Source: Montifringilla adamsi
Taxonomy: Eukaryota > Chordata > Aves > Passeriformes > Passeridae
Length of the DNA: 64,000 nucleotides
Assembly: GCA_017590115.1 (NCBI GenBank)
Contig: JAGGNK010008448.1
Coordinates: forward strand, 620,001-684,000
Direction of reading: 5' to 3'
Part shown: positions 1 through 14,000 of the stretch, in pieces
How positions within the stretch are numbered: position 1 is the stretch's first letter
Layout of the letters: every line of letters starts with the position of its first letter
The notes under the pieces: model-generated
The model's database searches: none
Told to the model about the DNA's origin: nothing
What the model saw: the letters and a program-made list of their open reading frames with translations, nothing else
Program-made: the position numbers and the translations under genes

Positions 1-1981
1 ACTCAGGAAATCTGGATTTAATTTTCTTTTCTACCACGGCCATTTTGCAAGACCTGGGGCAAATCACTTAGCCCACTGTGCTTTAGATTCCAATTAAAAG
101 CAAAAACATCATTCTGATGTCAAGACATAAAATATTTTAAGATGCTTAGGTATTACTGCAGTGGGAATACAGACTTTTCTTAGACACCAGACTATTAATG
201 TAATTTTGAAAGTGGATTCTACTCTGTGTTTGAAATATCACTAAGGGAGTTGGAGTTGAACTTCTCTAATCAAGGCTGAATTTTGCACAGTAGTAATTTT
301 TAATGACATGAATCTCATGCAATTAGTTAATCAGTTTGGCCTAATGGATATCTAGACAGTAGATTTTGGGTCTAAGTGTGTTGAATTAAGTTCCAAGACA
401 AGGAATCTGCAGTTGAAGAGCAATGAGTTCGAAGGCAGTGATGGTTTGTGTTTTGAGCAGAGGGTGGAAAATAAATGGCACCAAGTGTGAAACATAATTA
501 TGATGCTGGTAATGCTTTCATAGGTATTTAATTTTAAAGCCCCAAAGTCAGTGCACTTTAGGCATGCATTTGTGTGATCGAGGATTTCATTAGCATAACC
601 TGCCACACTGAAATACATGAAACCATGTTTTTATCCATACAGAGTCATGCATTTCTTTCACTTCTAGAGAATCTGTTTTATGGTGAAGAAATCACATTGG
701 CTTGTTTTCTCCCTAAGTTCGGTGTTTGCAGCAGTATCACTGCTATATCATCTATTCCCAGAGAGCCAGGGTGGGTAGTGTGTGTTTTTATCTGACTGCC
801 ATACTCCATTGTTTGAGTTGGGTCTCATTTTTCTTCTCTTTTTATGTTCCCTACCAATATACTTTGATTTCCTCCCCCTCCTCATTCTTTTTTGTTTGTT
901 TGTCTTATGTAATTCAAATTCTGTCCCAGCAGTTAATAAAGAAGGGGGAAAGCGAAAACATCCAGGAAAAAATGAAAACTGCTGAGCTGTCTCTAAATAT
1001 TTGGGTGGTGCAATGGCTGGTCAAGGTCACAGAACAAAGATCTGTCCATAAATAATGTGAAAGTTTTGATTTGTACTGGCCTCTCCTGAACCCTGTGCTG
1101 CTTTGTTTTGATTTCACTTCCATCTGAGTACCAGTTAGACTGAATACCATGATAATCCCATGAGAATGCACTAAAAATCACACTGTTGGAGGATCTTGGG
1201 TGTGCTATACTTGGCACTGAATCCCATTGTGCCTAAAGAGACTATGAGAAACAGTATGTGGTACCAAGAGGTATTGGATTTAAGATGCAAGGCTAGAAAC
1301 ACATGGTTTCTGTCACTGAAAACTGGGACACAGCTGTGTTTCTGTGTTGTTATGAGACATCTCTCTTTCATCTTTTTTGTTTGTAAAATGTTTGTCATAT
1401 ATTGTTACTGCAGCTCCAGTCCAATATACATATCAGGAAAATCATACAATGGAAATCAGTTTTATAGCCACATCATAAAAAACTTTTGGCAGCTGCTGGT
1501 ATTTAAAGGGACAGTGATTAACACTGCAGCAGAAGAATTCTTCCCGTCACTTGGAGTCTTCAGCTAGGAACAGACAGTGGGCCTTGAAAATCTGCTTTTG
1601 AACCCCACTCCATCCCTGGGTGTGGGAATCCCTGGGTAACATTGTGATTTGGTCTGTGTGCAGGGACAGTTTAAGTCATTACCATCCCATGAAGTGTTGG
1701 GGAGCCCTAGAAACCCACACAGAGTGAAAGTAGGCTTCTTCAGAAAGCAATTCGGAGCATCAAGGAGAGACATGTCACTGGAACACCTGCAGGACCTACA
1801 GCTAGCCCAGGCAGATTCTCCCTTTTCATGCACAGCAGGCACACTCAGGAGTCAGGGATCTGCAAATCTGTATGTTCCCATAAGCATTTTGAAAACATTA
1901 CTCCTATGATTCAGCACACACAGCAAAACAAATCCAGAACTGGTACCTTGGTTTAGAGCAAAGAGATATGTAATCTCCTAC
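1..1981 (-). other. VSTM4 intron 5 (partial), no exon recognised
   Basis: This is minus-strand intronic sequence to the left of exon 5. I looked for the next VSTM4 exon (SGETVTSVTS-like, then a Lys/Pro-rich tail) and did not find it. Open frames here are short, lack homology and lack flanking splice sites in a compatible phase. No repeat was recognised. Confidence 0.6.
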
Positions 1982-2015
1982 CTGTTCTGGGGGCATTTCA
2001 CCAGGTAATGCTTCA
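1982..2015 (-). CDS. VSTM4: VSTM4 exon 5: juxtamembrane cytoplasmic microexon
   Basis: This 34-nt exon (2 + 10 codons + 2) encodes V-KHYLVKCPQN with a split Ser, matching RHYLVKCPQNSSG of human VSTM4. It is too short to show up as an open reading frame. The acceptor has a long pyrimidine tract (TTTCTTTTCTTTAACAG on the minus strand) and the donor is ACAG|GTAGGA. The phases agree with exon 4 (1 + 2). The next exon must start with one base completing Ser; I could not find the SGETVTSVTS-type continuation between 1 and 1981, so it lies outside the window. Confidence 0.92.
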
Positions 2016-5000
2016 CTGTTAAAGAAAAGAAAAAAAGAAAGAAAATGTGGCTTCACACCAACACAGTTTACGAGTTTCAAATGAGCACTGCAGACAGACC
2101 TGTGTTGTTGAAAGGGTGGAGTTGCCAGGTTGTTACACTGGGAGAGCTAATGACAGTCACCATACATCATTGTATTGTGCTTTAAAATGCAGTCTGACTT
2201 GAAGACATAGGGGAGAGGGGGAATGTATTAAACAACACCAAAAATTTGCTGTGGAAATGCTGGGAAACACACATTCCAGTGGTCAGCCCAGCCAAAAGAC
2301 AGCTTGCTAAGGAAAAGCACAGTAGGCCAGTAATTTTACTTTGAAGACTTTTATTTCCCTTGTGGTGCCTGTATTTATTTCCAGAAGCCTGAAATAAACC
2401 ATTCACCCACAGGAGCCACGGCTGTTCCTAATGTAAGTCAGATTGTGGCCGCAGGCACAAAGGGATCCCTTCTGGGATCAGATCAGAGGTCCAGTCCAGC
2501 CACCATCCTGTCTCTGACAGCTGTGTGTGTGAGGTGTGTAAATCCTTCTTCATATTCCTTTGAGTCAGTAGTCCTGAGCAAGGGCAGCTGCCCCCACTGC
2601 AGCCTTTTAGGAGCCAGGGTTATTAAGATGCTCTTTTGTGGCTTTGTGGCTTCTATGCCTCTCTTAAAGGACAGACTCTGGCTCTTCTGATCAGCCTACT
2701 GCCAATTTATATCTCAAAAGGATGAGAGAGTGCATCCCTGGGTCATGATGTGAAGTAGAATGCAACACGACATGCCCCTCCCTTCTCATTCCCTGTTCTT
2801 TAAAGGACCATGAAAAGCAGACACCAGGGCACGCACATGACCCTGCCCCTCTCTACAGGAAGTTTTCATATCTGGACTTAGCTAAATTCTCCCATTCTAA
2901 GGGAGCTATACAGCTCCCAGGAGGTGCATTTTGGTCCTAAGGAAATGGGTGCTGAGAGCACCAGGAGCTGGGACTAACAGAGGGACAATGTTTAAGTCAG
3001 TCAAGGCAGTGCTTCCATCTACCTGTCAGACCTTTTTTAAATGTATAGAACAGTAGGCCAAATCCTCCAGGAGTGAGGGAATGCTCATGTACAGTGCTGA
3101 CACGTTTTTGAGCATGCAAATATTCAGATATCTGGGTTGCAAAGATAGGTTTTAGCAGCTCAGAAGAACCTACTTTTTCTCTTTTGTAAATCCTTATTCT
3201 ATATTGTATATTATTTCAATATTTAGCTGGTGTTGGTTCAATGTAAATAGACCTTTTCATTTAAGCTGCTTGTATGCTCACAGCAGTAAATTGACAAAAC
3301 AAAGCAAATTCTAACCCAATGTCCGCTCAAGAAAAACTGGGATACATCAGTCTAGTGCTTGTGGCTTCAGGGTGACTCACCATGACCAACATACTTAAGT
3401 GTGGGTACTCCCTTGGCATAAAACCTTTGTCATCACTTAACAGGGTAAGAAGAATAACATCGATCTTGTTTCTTCCTCTTGGCAAGCAGAGTTGTTGGGT
3501 TCAGTTAGAATCAGAGTTACCCCGCTGAGTGCACTACCAGGAAGATGGAGCCACAGTCTGAAATGTGTTTGTGGTCAGGCAAGGGCTTCTCTATACATCT
3601 ATTTCTGGCTTACATGTCTTCTCACTTGTGTATCTGAGTCACTCATTCCTTTGTGGGACCGCTGTAGGCTGCAGAGGCAGCAACGTCATGATTCTGTCCT
3701 GTCATTAACAAAGCAACTCACTAACCAGACTCCTCCTGAAAGCTTCTGTTCAGAGGTGGTCCTTACACCTCCTCTGACGTGGTGGCTGCTAAGTGTGCTG
3801 GTATCTCATCTTACAGCTTGTGTGAGGTCTCCAAATAAGCCACTTTCAAACTGAAATGAAAGTAGAGCCTGCACTGGTTACTCCACAGATCTGAAATAGC
3901 ACTTCTGTTTACAACAAAACTGCTTTGATGCAGCCTCTTTGAGAAACCCTCTCTGAGACCAAGGATGACACAGTAACCCTTGATCTTGAAATATTATTAT
4001 GAAAAGACAGATTTGAATGTTGAAATGATGCTTTAGTTTCAGAAAATACTGCAAGGGAGATAGTGCTAATAAAACCCCTCAAATTCCCAAGAATATTGAC
4101 AGCTACTCAAGAGAGGAGAATAAAAAAGAACAGAGTTAAGATTGCTTTGAAACCCCTCTACATTTCTGGAGAAACGTGACTCATGCAAAATTTTAGCTTC
4201 TGGTCAGAAAGCAACTTAATCATTCAGCACTTGGTCTCCTCTGAAAGAAGTTCCAACTACTTCCAACTTATGTTTGTGCAAAGGTAGAAGATTTTTGAAA
4301 AGTCCAAAGCAAATTTAGTTTTATTTACTCCCTATTTAAAGGGAAGAAAATGCCTATGTTTTAATTTGGCTGGCGGAATTTTTCTCTTCCTACCAATTTT
4401 AATTAAAATTACAGTCAAGGCAAGGAAATATTTATTTTTCCTGCTTTCTCTGCATTCTCTTTTCCACTCCCCTTGCCCCCCTTTTTGGCAAAGGCTTTGC
4501 AGTGATCAAGAATGGCATTTCACTCACCTGTGGATCTCCTCTTGTTCAGAAGGGACTGGCAGAGAATGACAAGTGTGAAAAGGAGGACACTGATGATTCC
4601 TATGGAACACACGAACACTGCGTACACGTAGAGATCTGAAACCCAAAAACATGATGGTCAGTGCTGCAGCTGGTGCTTCTTGATGATGGGACAGGAAAAA
4701 AGTTACAAGATCTAAACAGACTCTGGTCCAATAGGTTTAGGGTAACAGATCAAAAGTAGTTTAACCCTCTTGAAACTTTCCTATAGTATCCTGCTCAGTT
4801 TGAAATTTGGTTGAAGTCTGCATAAATGCAAATAGGCATAACTGCACTTATGAGTTGTGACTTTCAGGAGCAAACAAAAGAATAGTTTGGGGATTTTTTG
4901 AGCAAAAACTCAAAACCCAAAAGGACTTCAGTTGGGTTATTTCCCAGCTCAAACAGCTGTAATTTTTTTTTTTTTTTTTTTTTTAAAAAAAAATTTTTTT

Positions 5001-8000
5001 TTTTTTTTTTTGTAATAAAAGAAAAAAACAAACACAAACAATGAAACAAGAAAAGTGGCAGTGGGGAGAGTGCTGAGTGGCTGAGGAAGAAGGAAGAAAG
5101 CCTACAATTGCTTCTGCTGGCAGCACTGGCTTGAAATTTCTGCATGATTATTTTTTTCTTTTTCAAAATACAGCCTTAGTCTCCCCTCATGGCTTTTATT
5201 CAGGTGTTGTAACATATTTCCAGTGGTTATTTTCCCATTGGCCATAACAGATATACAAGAAACTGAAGCTGGACTCTTCCATTCTCTTTTGTCCAGTACC
5301 TCCTGTACTTTGTGGGATGATTTCTCAGGCAAGGCTGAGTTTGCACAGGAACTAGCAAAGTTTGTCCGGATTTGGGGCACTTTAGTTATCCTGTTCATTG
5401 GACTAAACTAACATAATGTATAAACACAGGAACAGTCATATGTATCTTTACCTTCAAAAAACTTCCAAGCTTCATGATTTTTCTTGAAAGTGGGACGATC
5501 AGAAGATCTTGATGAAATCACTGAAAAAAACAAACAAGACACGACAAAAATTGAAAAATTTGTGACATAAAAAGTTTTAACTTCTTGAAGTAAATGTATT
5601 CTGCCTTAGACTTCAGTGTCCCAAGATCTTGCTTTGTCTAATTGTCTTCTGATGAAACAGTTCAGAATTGTCACAGAATTGTCCTCTCTGTTTCAGGAGG
5701 ATGGATGACTGCCAATATCATAACAGCTGTACATCCCAAAACCAGAATCCAAATGCTCTGACTGCTGAAATGTTGTTCAAAACCCTCTCTGCTCTCCTCA
5801 GCCAGATTGTTTATGCATGCTGATATTTTTTATGATATCAGATTAGATGACATCACTTAGGCCAATTCTGTGTTATTTCTTTCTCTAGCAATCACTGCAA
5901 TGAAATGGGAGTCTGGTAATGTCCTCCAGATTGACAGTGAGGTCTGAACCTCCAAGAGAGCTTCATGTGGCAAATCATTAGAGAACAAGTATTTTATTGG
6001 CAAGGGAGTTCATTAAGGAGTGCCCTGCATGTATGTGAAGGGTGAGGCTAGATCAATGGTTATACAACTGCCAGGACTAAGGAAATCTAATGGGAAGCTC
6101 GTCCTGAGTATTGTAACAAATTACTCATCTGTTACATGAAAGCATCACATATGTAGATTTTTGGCAAATATTTCAGGATAACTTCCCTGAGAAAAGAGCT
6201 TTTGTTCTTTTTGCAAAAAAAATAATCTGGCATTCTTGTATCTTGAAACATTTTTACTGTTAGAAAATGCCACATGTAACTAATATTTAAGAAGTCAGAC
6301 TTTCTTCTACGGGAAATTCTGATAAATAAGCTTCCCAACAAGACAGACTGTTGTGATCATCTACTTGTTTTTGTTGTCCATGCCAGCAGGATTATAGTTG
6401 GACCGCCTAATTTTCTATGTTTGTCCTCCTACAAGTAGTCTCTTCTCTTGAATTGTAAACAATTTAGAACATGTCTTGCTCTTCCTAAGAGATGTGCAGT
6501 ATCATGAGGGATTGCCTAACTGTAAATGATGTTTTTGGGGTGCTGAATACTGTTCTGAGAAGAATACTGATTATTTTGATTTTTCTGATAGGAAGGGAGT
6601 AGAAGAACCATTTTTATGAGGTTTTTTTTTTTGGTTTTTTTTTGTCTCTGATAAACTAGGTTTTTTGTGTATACCCTACTATAATTGACTTGGTTTTAGG
6701 CTGACATTGATGACACAAGCCCAGGAAGAGATGCCTTTAATGAGAATATGGGGGAAGGAGAAAAGGTTGACCTTATCTTAGAAGACATTGTGTGGCTGAA
6801 TTAGGAGGCACTTCTTGGCAACACTGGCACATGGATTTCTCTTTGTTTTACTAACAGATTTAACAACAGCCTTCTTATAAATGCTATCTGATGTCTTGTA
6901 TTCACAACACTGAAATGGGCAAACTGCAACAGTTCAAATTTCAGGTGGACGTTCTGAAAACACTACAGAATTGCTGTAGTTGACACAGGTGCAGGAATAG
7001 AAAACTGTAAGGATTCCATCTCCACAACAAGGCTTCTTTTCCAAGGAAATGTATTTTGCCCCTAAAGTAGAAGCCAGATATGTAACTAAAATTTAAATGT
7101 CATCATTACATGGCAAGGAATTGTAGCCTGTAACTCAATTGTTTTTCTGTAAGTCCAATATGTGTATTTCTACAAATTTATGTGTTGTGACAAAATGTAT
7201 TTGCAACTTATTAATGGCCTATACAAATTTGCACAAGCAAACTTGATAGCAAACAACAAAATTTGAATATAAATTAATAGCAGTAGATACTACAGATCCA
7301 GATGTCAACTTGCTTCAAGAGCGAGTTACATTTTGAAGAAGTAGAATTATTCTTTTCTTTTCCCCCTGGAAATCTGCATCTTGCACAATAATCTCTTCTT
7401 TCTGTGTGAATACATCTTTTAAAAAAAGGGACTGTTCTATTTCTGCCTCTGCTTGATATGCAAAGTTTTAAGAAATTTGTCTGGGGCTTTAGCATAAAGA
7501 CACTATTTTGAATTTGGGCATAACTGCAGATGCATTACTGGAACAAAATGTTAGGCAACACAGCAACTGTGATGTGGTGGAACACTGCTACCTTATTTGA
7601 TAAAGCACAAGCAGTACAACTTAAGTATCCAAATGCTTCAGGCAATTTGTATTGCTCCTTTTGCTGTATCCTGGGTCTAACTGTAATATAAGTAAATCCC
7701 TTTGCAATAAAAAGTGTAACTGATCATAATATAAAATACAAAATGTGTTTGGAATAACATTTCCTTGAAACGCCCAAGTGTTACTGTTGGGAAAACTGGA
7801 AACTTTATCAGTACTTGGAAAAGAGCTACCTTCCCTCTCAAGCACAGCAAGTACTGTACACTCAGGGTGCATTAGGCAAATGCTAGCAAAGGTGGTCCTT
7901 TGCTTCCAGTCAAGAGGCTTTAAGTGGTAAAACAGTTGCTATGACATTTAAAGATATGCAACGTTTCAGATATCTTTTGGTATCTTCAATCTAGATTTAG

Positions 8001-11000
8001 AGTTAGAATAAACACGGTTTTAAGGGGCCAGGATGGTTGTGGTGTTTGCCTCAGATCCCCACAGGGTGTCAAAAACTCTCTACAGGCTGGCCAGCCTTCC
8101 TCCCTTGTCTCAGGTTTCCTGCTCTGCTTTGGGTGGAGAGCAGCAATACAGCTGAGCAGACAGTGTGAAAATGATGAAGGCATGAGGTCTTAAATCCCTG
8201 ATTATATATTCATAACTCATACTAGAAATCTGGGTAGAAATATTATTTAAGGACTGGACTGAAAAATTATGGATTTCTTTCTTTTCAATAATTCCATTGA
8301 TATGAAGTCCATAGTCTAGCTATGAAAAGTAATGAGAGGTTTCAGTGTTATAATTAGCAATAGCCTGAGAAGCTATGAAAGACGTGGAGTATCCCTTTGT
8401 GAGGAGGAGTATGACAGGTGGGTGACAATATTTTATATTGCTTTTTCTTCTGTTGCCATTTACTTGGAAAATGTCATTCTGTCTCCAAGAACTCCTGACA
8501 AATTCGTATGTTTCTACTACAGGCATTTAGGATCTTACATCATAAAGTGAATGAGGAAACACTCGACACTGCTTTCTGGCATTATCTTTAAAGTTGTCCC
8601 TGTGAGATACCAATTTTTCTGTTTATAGAGACAGAAGCAGGGGGGTAGTTTGCCAGCTAATACTGATGGCACAGCTGCTAAACAAAACCACCCCTTCAAA
8701 GGAATCTGTTCTCAAAATCCAACTTCACCCATCTCTGAAAGTGTGGATGTGGCAACTTAAGATTTGAGCTAATCCATCCCAAAGGGAAGGCTTGTTTTCA
8801 GTTTGGTGCACATCTGCCACTTTTTGCTGGTCATTTTATCCAAAGTTCAATACCAGCAAGCTGGCCATTGTTTTTCTAGCTCTGCTTTCTGGCTGCAAGT
8901 GGTATAAACAATAGTATTGAAGTGATAGTAAAAGTGCTACTTACCAACTGCTGCTAGGCTAGAACTAAGACCAAGGGAAACACTAAGAGAGGGGAAAAAT
9001 GTAAGCTGAGTATTAGGTTTTCTTCTCCTATCCACAGATTACACTCAAAAATAATCTAAATAAAATCTAAAATAATACATCAAAAATAATCTAAATTCAA
9101 ATGTCATATGGGTGAATTTACAAGAAAAATAAGGGATCACAGGACAAGAAGTTATAGACTTGAAATCAGTAATCTCTCACCTCTTATTTCAGTAGCTGCT
9201 GTACCATTTGACCATGCTGTCCACTTATTTCTGTGTTTGCCAATTTCCTGTACTTTGCATATATAATGTCCTTGATCTGTTTGCTGGAGGCTTAAAATAA
9301 GAAATTTGTACATAGTTCCATGTTTCTCTTTAAGAAGATGAAGTCTTTGCTTGTGAAAATGATGAGTATAATTTCCATAATACTGGACAGAGCCAAACTT
9401 TGTCATTTTGATCATCAGGTGCTCCTGGGCAGGTGATGCAGCGAAGACCCACCGCACAGCCAGCAGATTGTCTGTCTTCCTCTTTTGAGAAATGTGGCAG
9501 TAAAGGGTAGCATTATCCCCCTCGGAGTATTGCACTGTTGGTCCAGGAGAGACCGTCACATTTAAAGCCTCACAAACATCTGTAAGGAAAGAAAAGTTGG
9601 TGAGAATCCTTCACACTGGCACAACAGCACCATACTCTGTCCCAGCAAGCAAGCCCACAGCAGGTAAACGGATGGCATCTGTTTAGTGTGCAGTAATTTA
9701 GTGACCTTGTAGAACCTGACATCATCTGCCTCTCTGTGAATGTTAAGGATGGCATGAGGCCCTCCTTCAGCGAGCCTGCCCCAGCATTTTTTCTTTCACT
9801 GATCAATAACGTAGAGCTGACATGGAGACCTTGCTACTGTCACACGACCCACTTCACGTAATGTTTTATCAGTCTTTTAACAGCTTTGGAAACTCTGTGA
9901 CCAGCTCTTCTGACAGCTTGCATCTTTCTCAGGACTTCCAGGCTAAATGGTTTGAATAACCAGTTTATGCTCATTTGTTCCTGTGCCAGCTTTAAGCTTA
10001 AAATAGTGTTTTCTTCTCTAGAGCTTACTTCCTGACTCCATATACAAAGCAATTATCTAGCCACAGCCTTTGGTTTGTTGAGCTAAAGAAGACAAGCTCT
10101 GTTAGTCTCCTCTAAAAAATAGTGTCTTCCCTATTCATCCTAACAGCCCTTCTCTGCCTTGGTTAAGTTTAAATTTTGATTGTAATTAATTTATTTTTTT
10201 AATGTAATTGACTGCAGTTACAGGCAGTGTCTGGAAAGTTGTCCAATATCCTGTGGAATACTCACAGTACTTCTCAGATTTGACTGGCATATACCTTGCC
10301 TGTTATATCCCAGAATTATCTTGTCCTTGTTCACTTTCATATGTGATTTTATGTCAGGTGACAAATAAATAGCATACTTGGGTGCTTTCCCTTCTTTGTC
10401 ATTTGTGGTTCAGTCACCAGTGTATCAAAGAAATTCTTACTAATCCCCAAGTATGTGACTTTGCTGTACTAACTTCTGCTCTACTTCTGTTACTCCATCC
10501 TCAATTTTTCCTATGTGCTGTCCTCTTCTCATGCTGATTTAATAAGGTCAGCATTTCAATGTGCATGCTTCTGTCTACTTCTTTTGGACATCATTTGTGC
10601 AGACGTTCATACTGTTTCAAAACATCATACTGCTCCTTAGATTATCACTGGAAGACCACTGAACTCTCTGTATCGTACAGTTCCCCATGTCCTCTGTTTT
10701 AAGTAATATTCTCCTTGTCATCATCAAATGGTCATCTCAAACCCGGGTTAAATTCATCAGACTAGTTTTTCTGACTACAAATTCAAGTTAATCTGACAGT
10801 ATTTTCATGACAAAATATGACATGAGATCATATCGGGACAAATTATTATTTCATTGTTCCATTAATTTCTGATTCTTGTCTTTAATGTTCTTCATCCTAA
10901 ACCACCACTCAGACAAGTTCTTTGTCTCTCTGCTTTACATCTAACAATAGGTGAAGGCAGAAAAAAGTGTCCATAGCTGTTAAAAAGAGGAAGATTTCCC

Positions 11001-14000
11001 TTTCCTGACCTAAGGGATTTATACTGGACTGATTTTCTGAGGCATGGGAATCAACACTCATTTTATTTCCTTCCTGATGCACGTTAAGAAAGTCTTGATT
11101 AGTCATACCAGAAAGTGATCTATTTCTGACCAATGCTCTGTTGTGGCAATGTGTTCCCTAAATGCCTTGTGATGTGTAATCTACTGGTCTGAGGGCATCC
11201 ACCAGAGAGCCATATTCCAGCAGTGAGCAAGCACTCCCTGCAATGCACTCTGCAAAGCATGAGATGTCCTCTAAACTGTGAACTTCCTGTTATGTGAATA
11301 CTGTACTGTACTCAAATACTAATGAGAATTGCAACTCTGGGAAAATGATTTTTTTCATTTCTGGACACTTTTCTAGCACATCAGCAAGGAACATTTTAAC
11401 AAAGGGGATGAGTGTTTTGGCAACAACTATTGTCTGACATCAGCTCCTGAAACACAAACATATATTTATCTTCAAAATAAGCAAGTAAAGTATTTCCATT
11501 CTATTTCTGAAAGAGTTTTGGAGACAGAGACACTGGTTTTACAGTCCCAGTGAAGCAGTGAAATGAAGTGGTGAATTATATCACCTTACATAGAGTAAAT
11601 CCACTAAATTAATGTTGCATTGCAACTGTTTGAGAAGAATTCCGAAAAATAATTATTTTGTGCCACTTCCATCAAACTCTTTACTGAATGGCATGTTTAT
11701 TCCAAGTAGACTTTTTTTTTTTTTTGTTATGAAGGAGAAAATATTTTGTACAAAGAACTGTTTGGGTTTTTTAAAAAAATTATTGGAGAAACTACAGCTA
11801 AGTATGGATGAGGTTACTGGTAAAATTATTCATGCATTATGTTTGTGTCTGCAATTCACGTAAATGCCAAAGAGGTTATTTTGTTTTGTAGAAGCATAAA
11901 GGTAGAACAGGATGTTGACATTTAAAATTAAGGCTGAATCCCACCAAAAGCTTTCCAGGCATGAAATTTCAGTTATTATTCTCTGGACTTACCAGCCTTG
12001 GTGCTTTACTAGCAGAAAGGAAGCCAGTAAATGGCTGTCTCTGCTATCAAAAAAAGATTAAATTTGAAGGTTGTGCTGCTTAGTAAATAAGGAATAATTT
12101 TGAGATTTTGAACACTTTTTGGTGTCCTCAAATGTACTTCAGCAATAAATGTTTAATAAATCATTTATAAAAGTATAGTTTGGGTAAATGAAAAACACAG
12201 ACCTTTCCTCTACTGAAATTATGAACATGTCATGAAAACTAAAGAAAAACAATTATGTCATTTTCCTGACATGTGAATTTCTTTTTTGAAAAAGCTGGCT
12301 AGGAGTAATTGTGAAATACAGTCCCAAAATAAAAGGCAAAAATAAAAAGAAATCATTGCTTAATTCCAAACTAGGCAGAACACAGTGCCAAGAAGTACCC
12401 AAGAGAAAATGCAGAGGAAGTCAGATATGGTGATGATGGATGCCTCTGTGAGAAGATAAAGCAGCATTGTACATGGAGACTCTGATCCCTTTCTAGATGT
12501 TTAGACTCATACAAACATTGGTATTTAATACCTAATGCTTCTGCTTTTCCTTTGGGGACATGCCTTTTTATAGGGACATATCAAATTTTGCATCCTTCAT
12601 GTTTCTGATCAGTGGGAACCTATCTCCTTATCTTCCTTCTGTGGCTCCCATTGGTGCTGCTGCACAAGTGGGGAGAATTTTGGAAATCTCATGCTGCCTT
12701 TATCATGGTATCAGCTCATGTAGAACAGGGTCAGGTGATGCTTTATATAAAGCAGAGAAACAGTGTCCATTTGACTTTATCCTCCTACTGCAGTTGGGGG
12801 AGGAACAGTGAATTTTGTGGAAAGCAAAACCCTCATTCAAGATTCTCAGACACTAGTGGACATGTTCCTCCTGTCTTTAGCAGGCACTGGTCAGCCCCAA
12901 CATGAGTTTTACTCTTGTAATGGGCTCCTTGCCAAGAGCAGGAAACTTCACAACTTAAGAGCAGGCTTGTGTGCCAACATAGCACTGAATTTCTAGACTT
13001 CAGATTGCTGTTTCAAGTGTGGGATCACTGTTTATCTTCTTCTGCCTTCCCAGTATAGTACGATGTAGCCATTCAGGTGGAGCTCACCACAAGAGTTTCA
13101 GTCTTGCTTCTGCTTGGACAGGGAAATTATTTATAGAATGGGGAGGAGAGAGAGTCAGAGACTTGGTGATTTCTTTGCAGTGTGTTTAACCATCAAACTT
13201 CTCCTCTTTTTGCAATGAGCTGGCTTAGTTGCTCCCATCCCACCATTTTAGCTATTTGCTTCTCTGGTATGTTCCACCAGCATGTCTCAGCACCCTGTGG
13301 GGACCCAGGAAAGGTGACTGCTGCCTAAGCTCTGTTTTAAAAAAAATCCCACTTTGAAAATAATCCACTTCTGCTTACACCAGTTCAAGTCCAAGAATTA
13401 GCTAGATTTGGACTATGCTGTCTGCCATATTATACAGCAAAACACTATAACAGCACTGTGAGGAGTACCAAACTATATTCTGGCACCCAGAAACTTGTTT
13501 ATGCCAGGGCCACTCCCCTCTGTCTGCGCTGGAACAGTGCCAGAGGATTTACAGTGGCGAGTGGGTTCTTACATGTGGTGTAAATTTCAGCATGGCTGTA
13601 GTTTTGGGGGAGAATCCCAGTTACTTCAGCTGAGATAGGAGTGGAGCTGTTCCTGCGCACAGCTGCTCACAATCCAGATTTAGTGCTGTATATAGGCCTC
13701 TCTTTCTTCCTCCATGGGGCAGAATCTACAGAATCTGCAGCAGAATTCTGCCATGGGCAGAATCTACAACCCAGCCTCCAGTGGTGCAAGGACAGACAGC
13801 TGGGGGACTGGGGGTGGTTACCTTCTGATCTCAGCTTTGCATGACCAGAAGCATATGGGATGGCTTTTATCTGTGTTGTAGTTTGTTCAGTGAAGCTATG
13901 CTACTGTCAAAGCCTGCTTTTGTTTGATTTCTTTACAATTAAAAAGAGCAGATGAGCCAAGGAGAAGCAAAGCTCTTTCTTTAAATGAAAATAATTAGGA

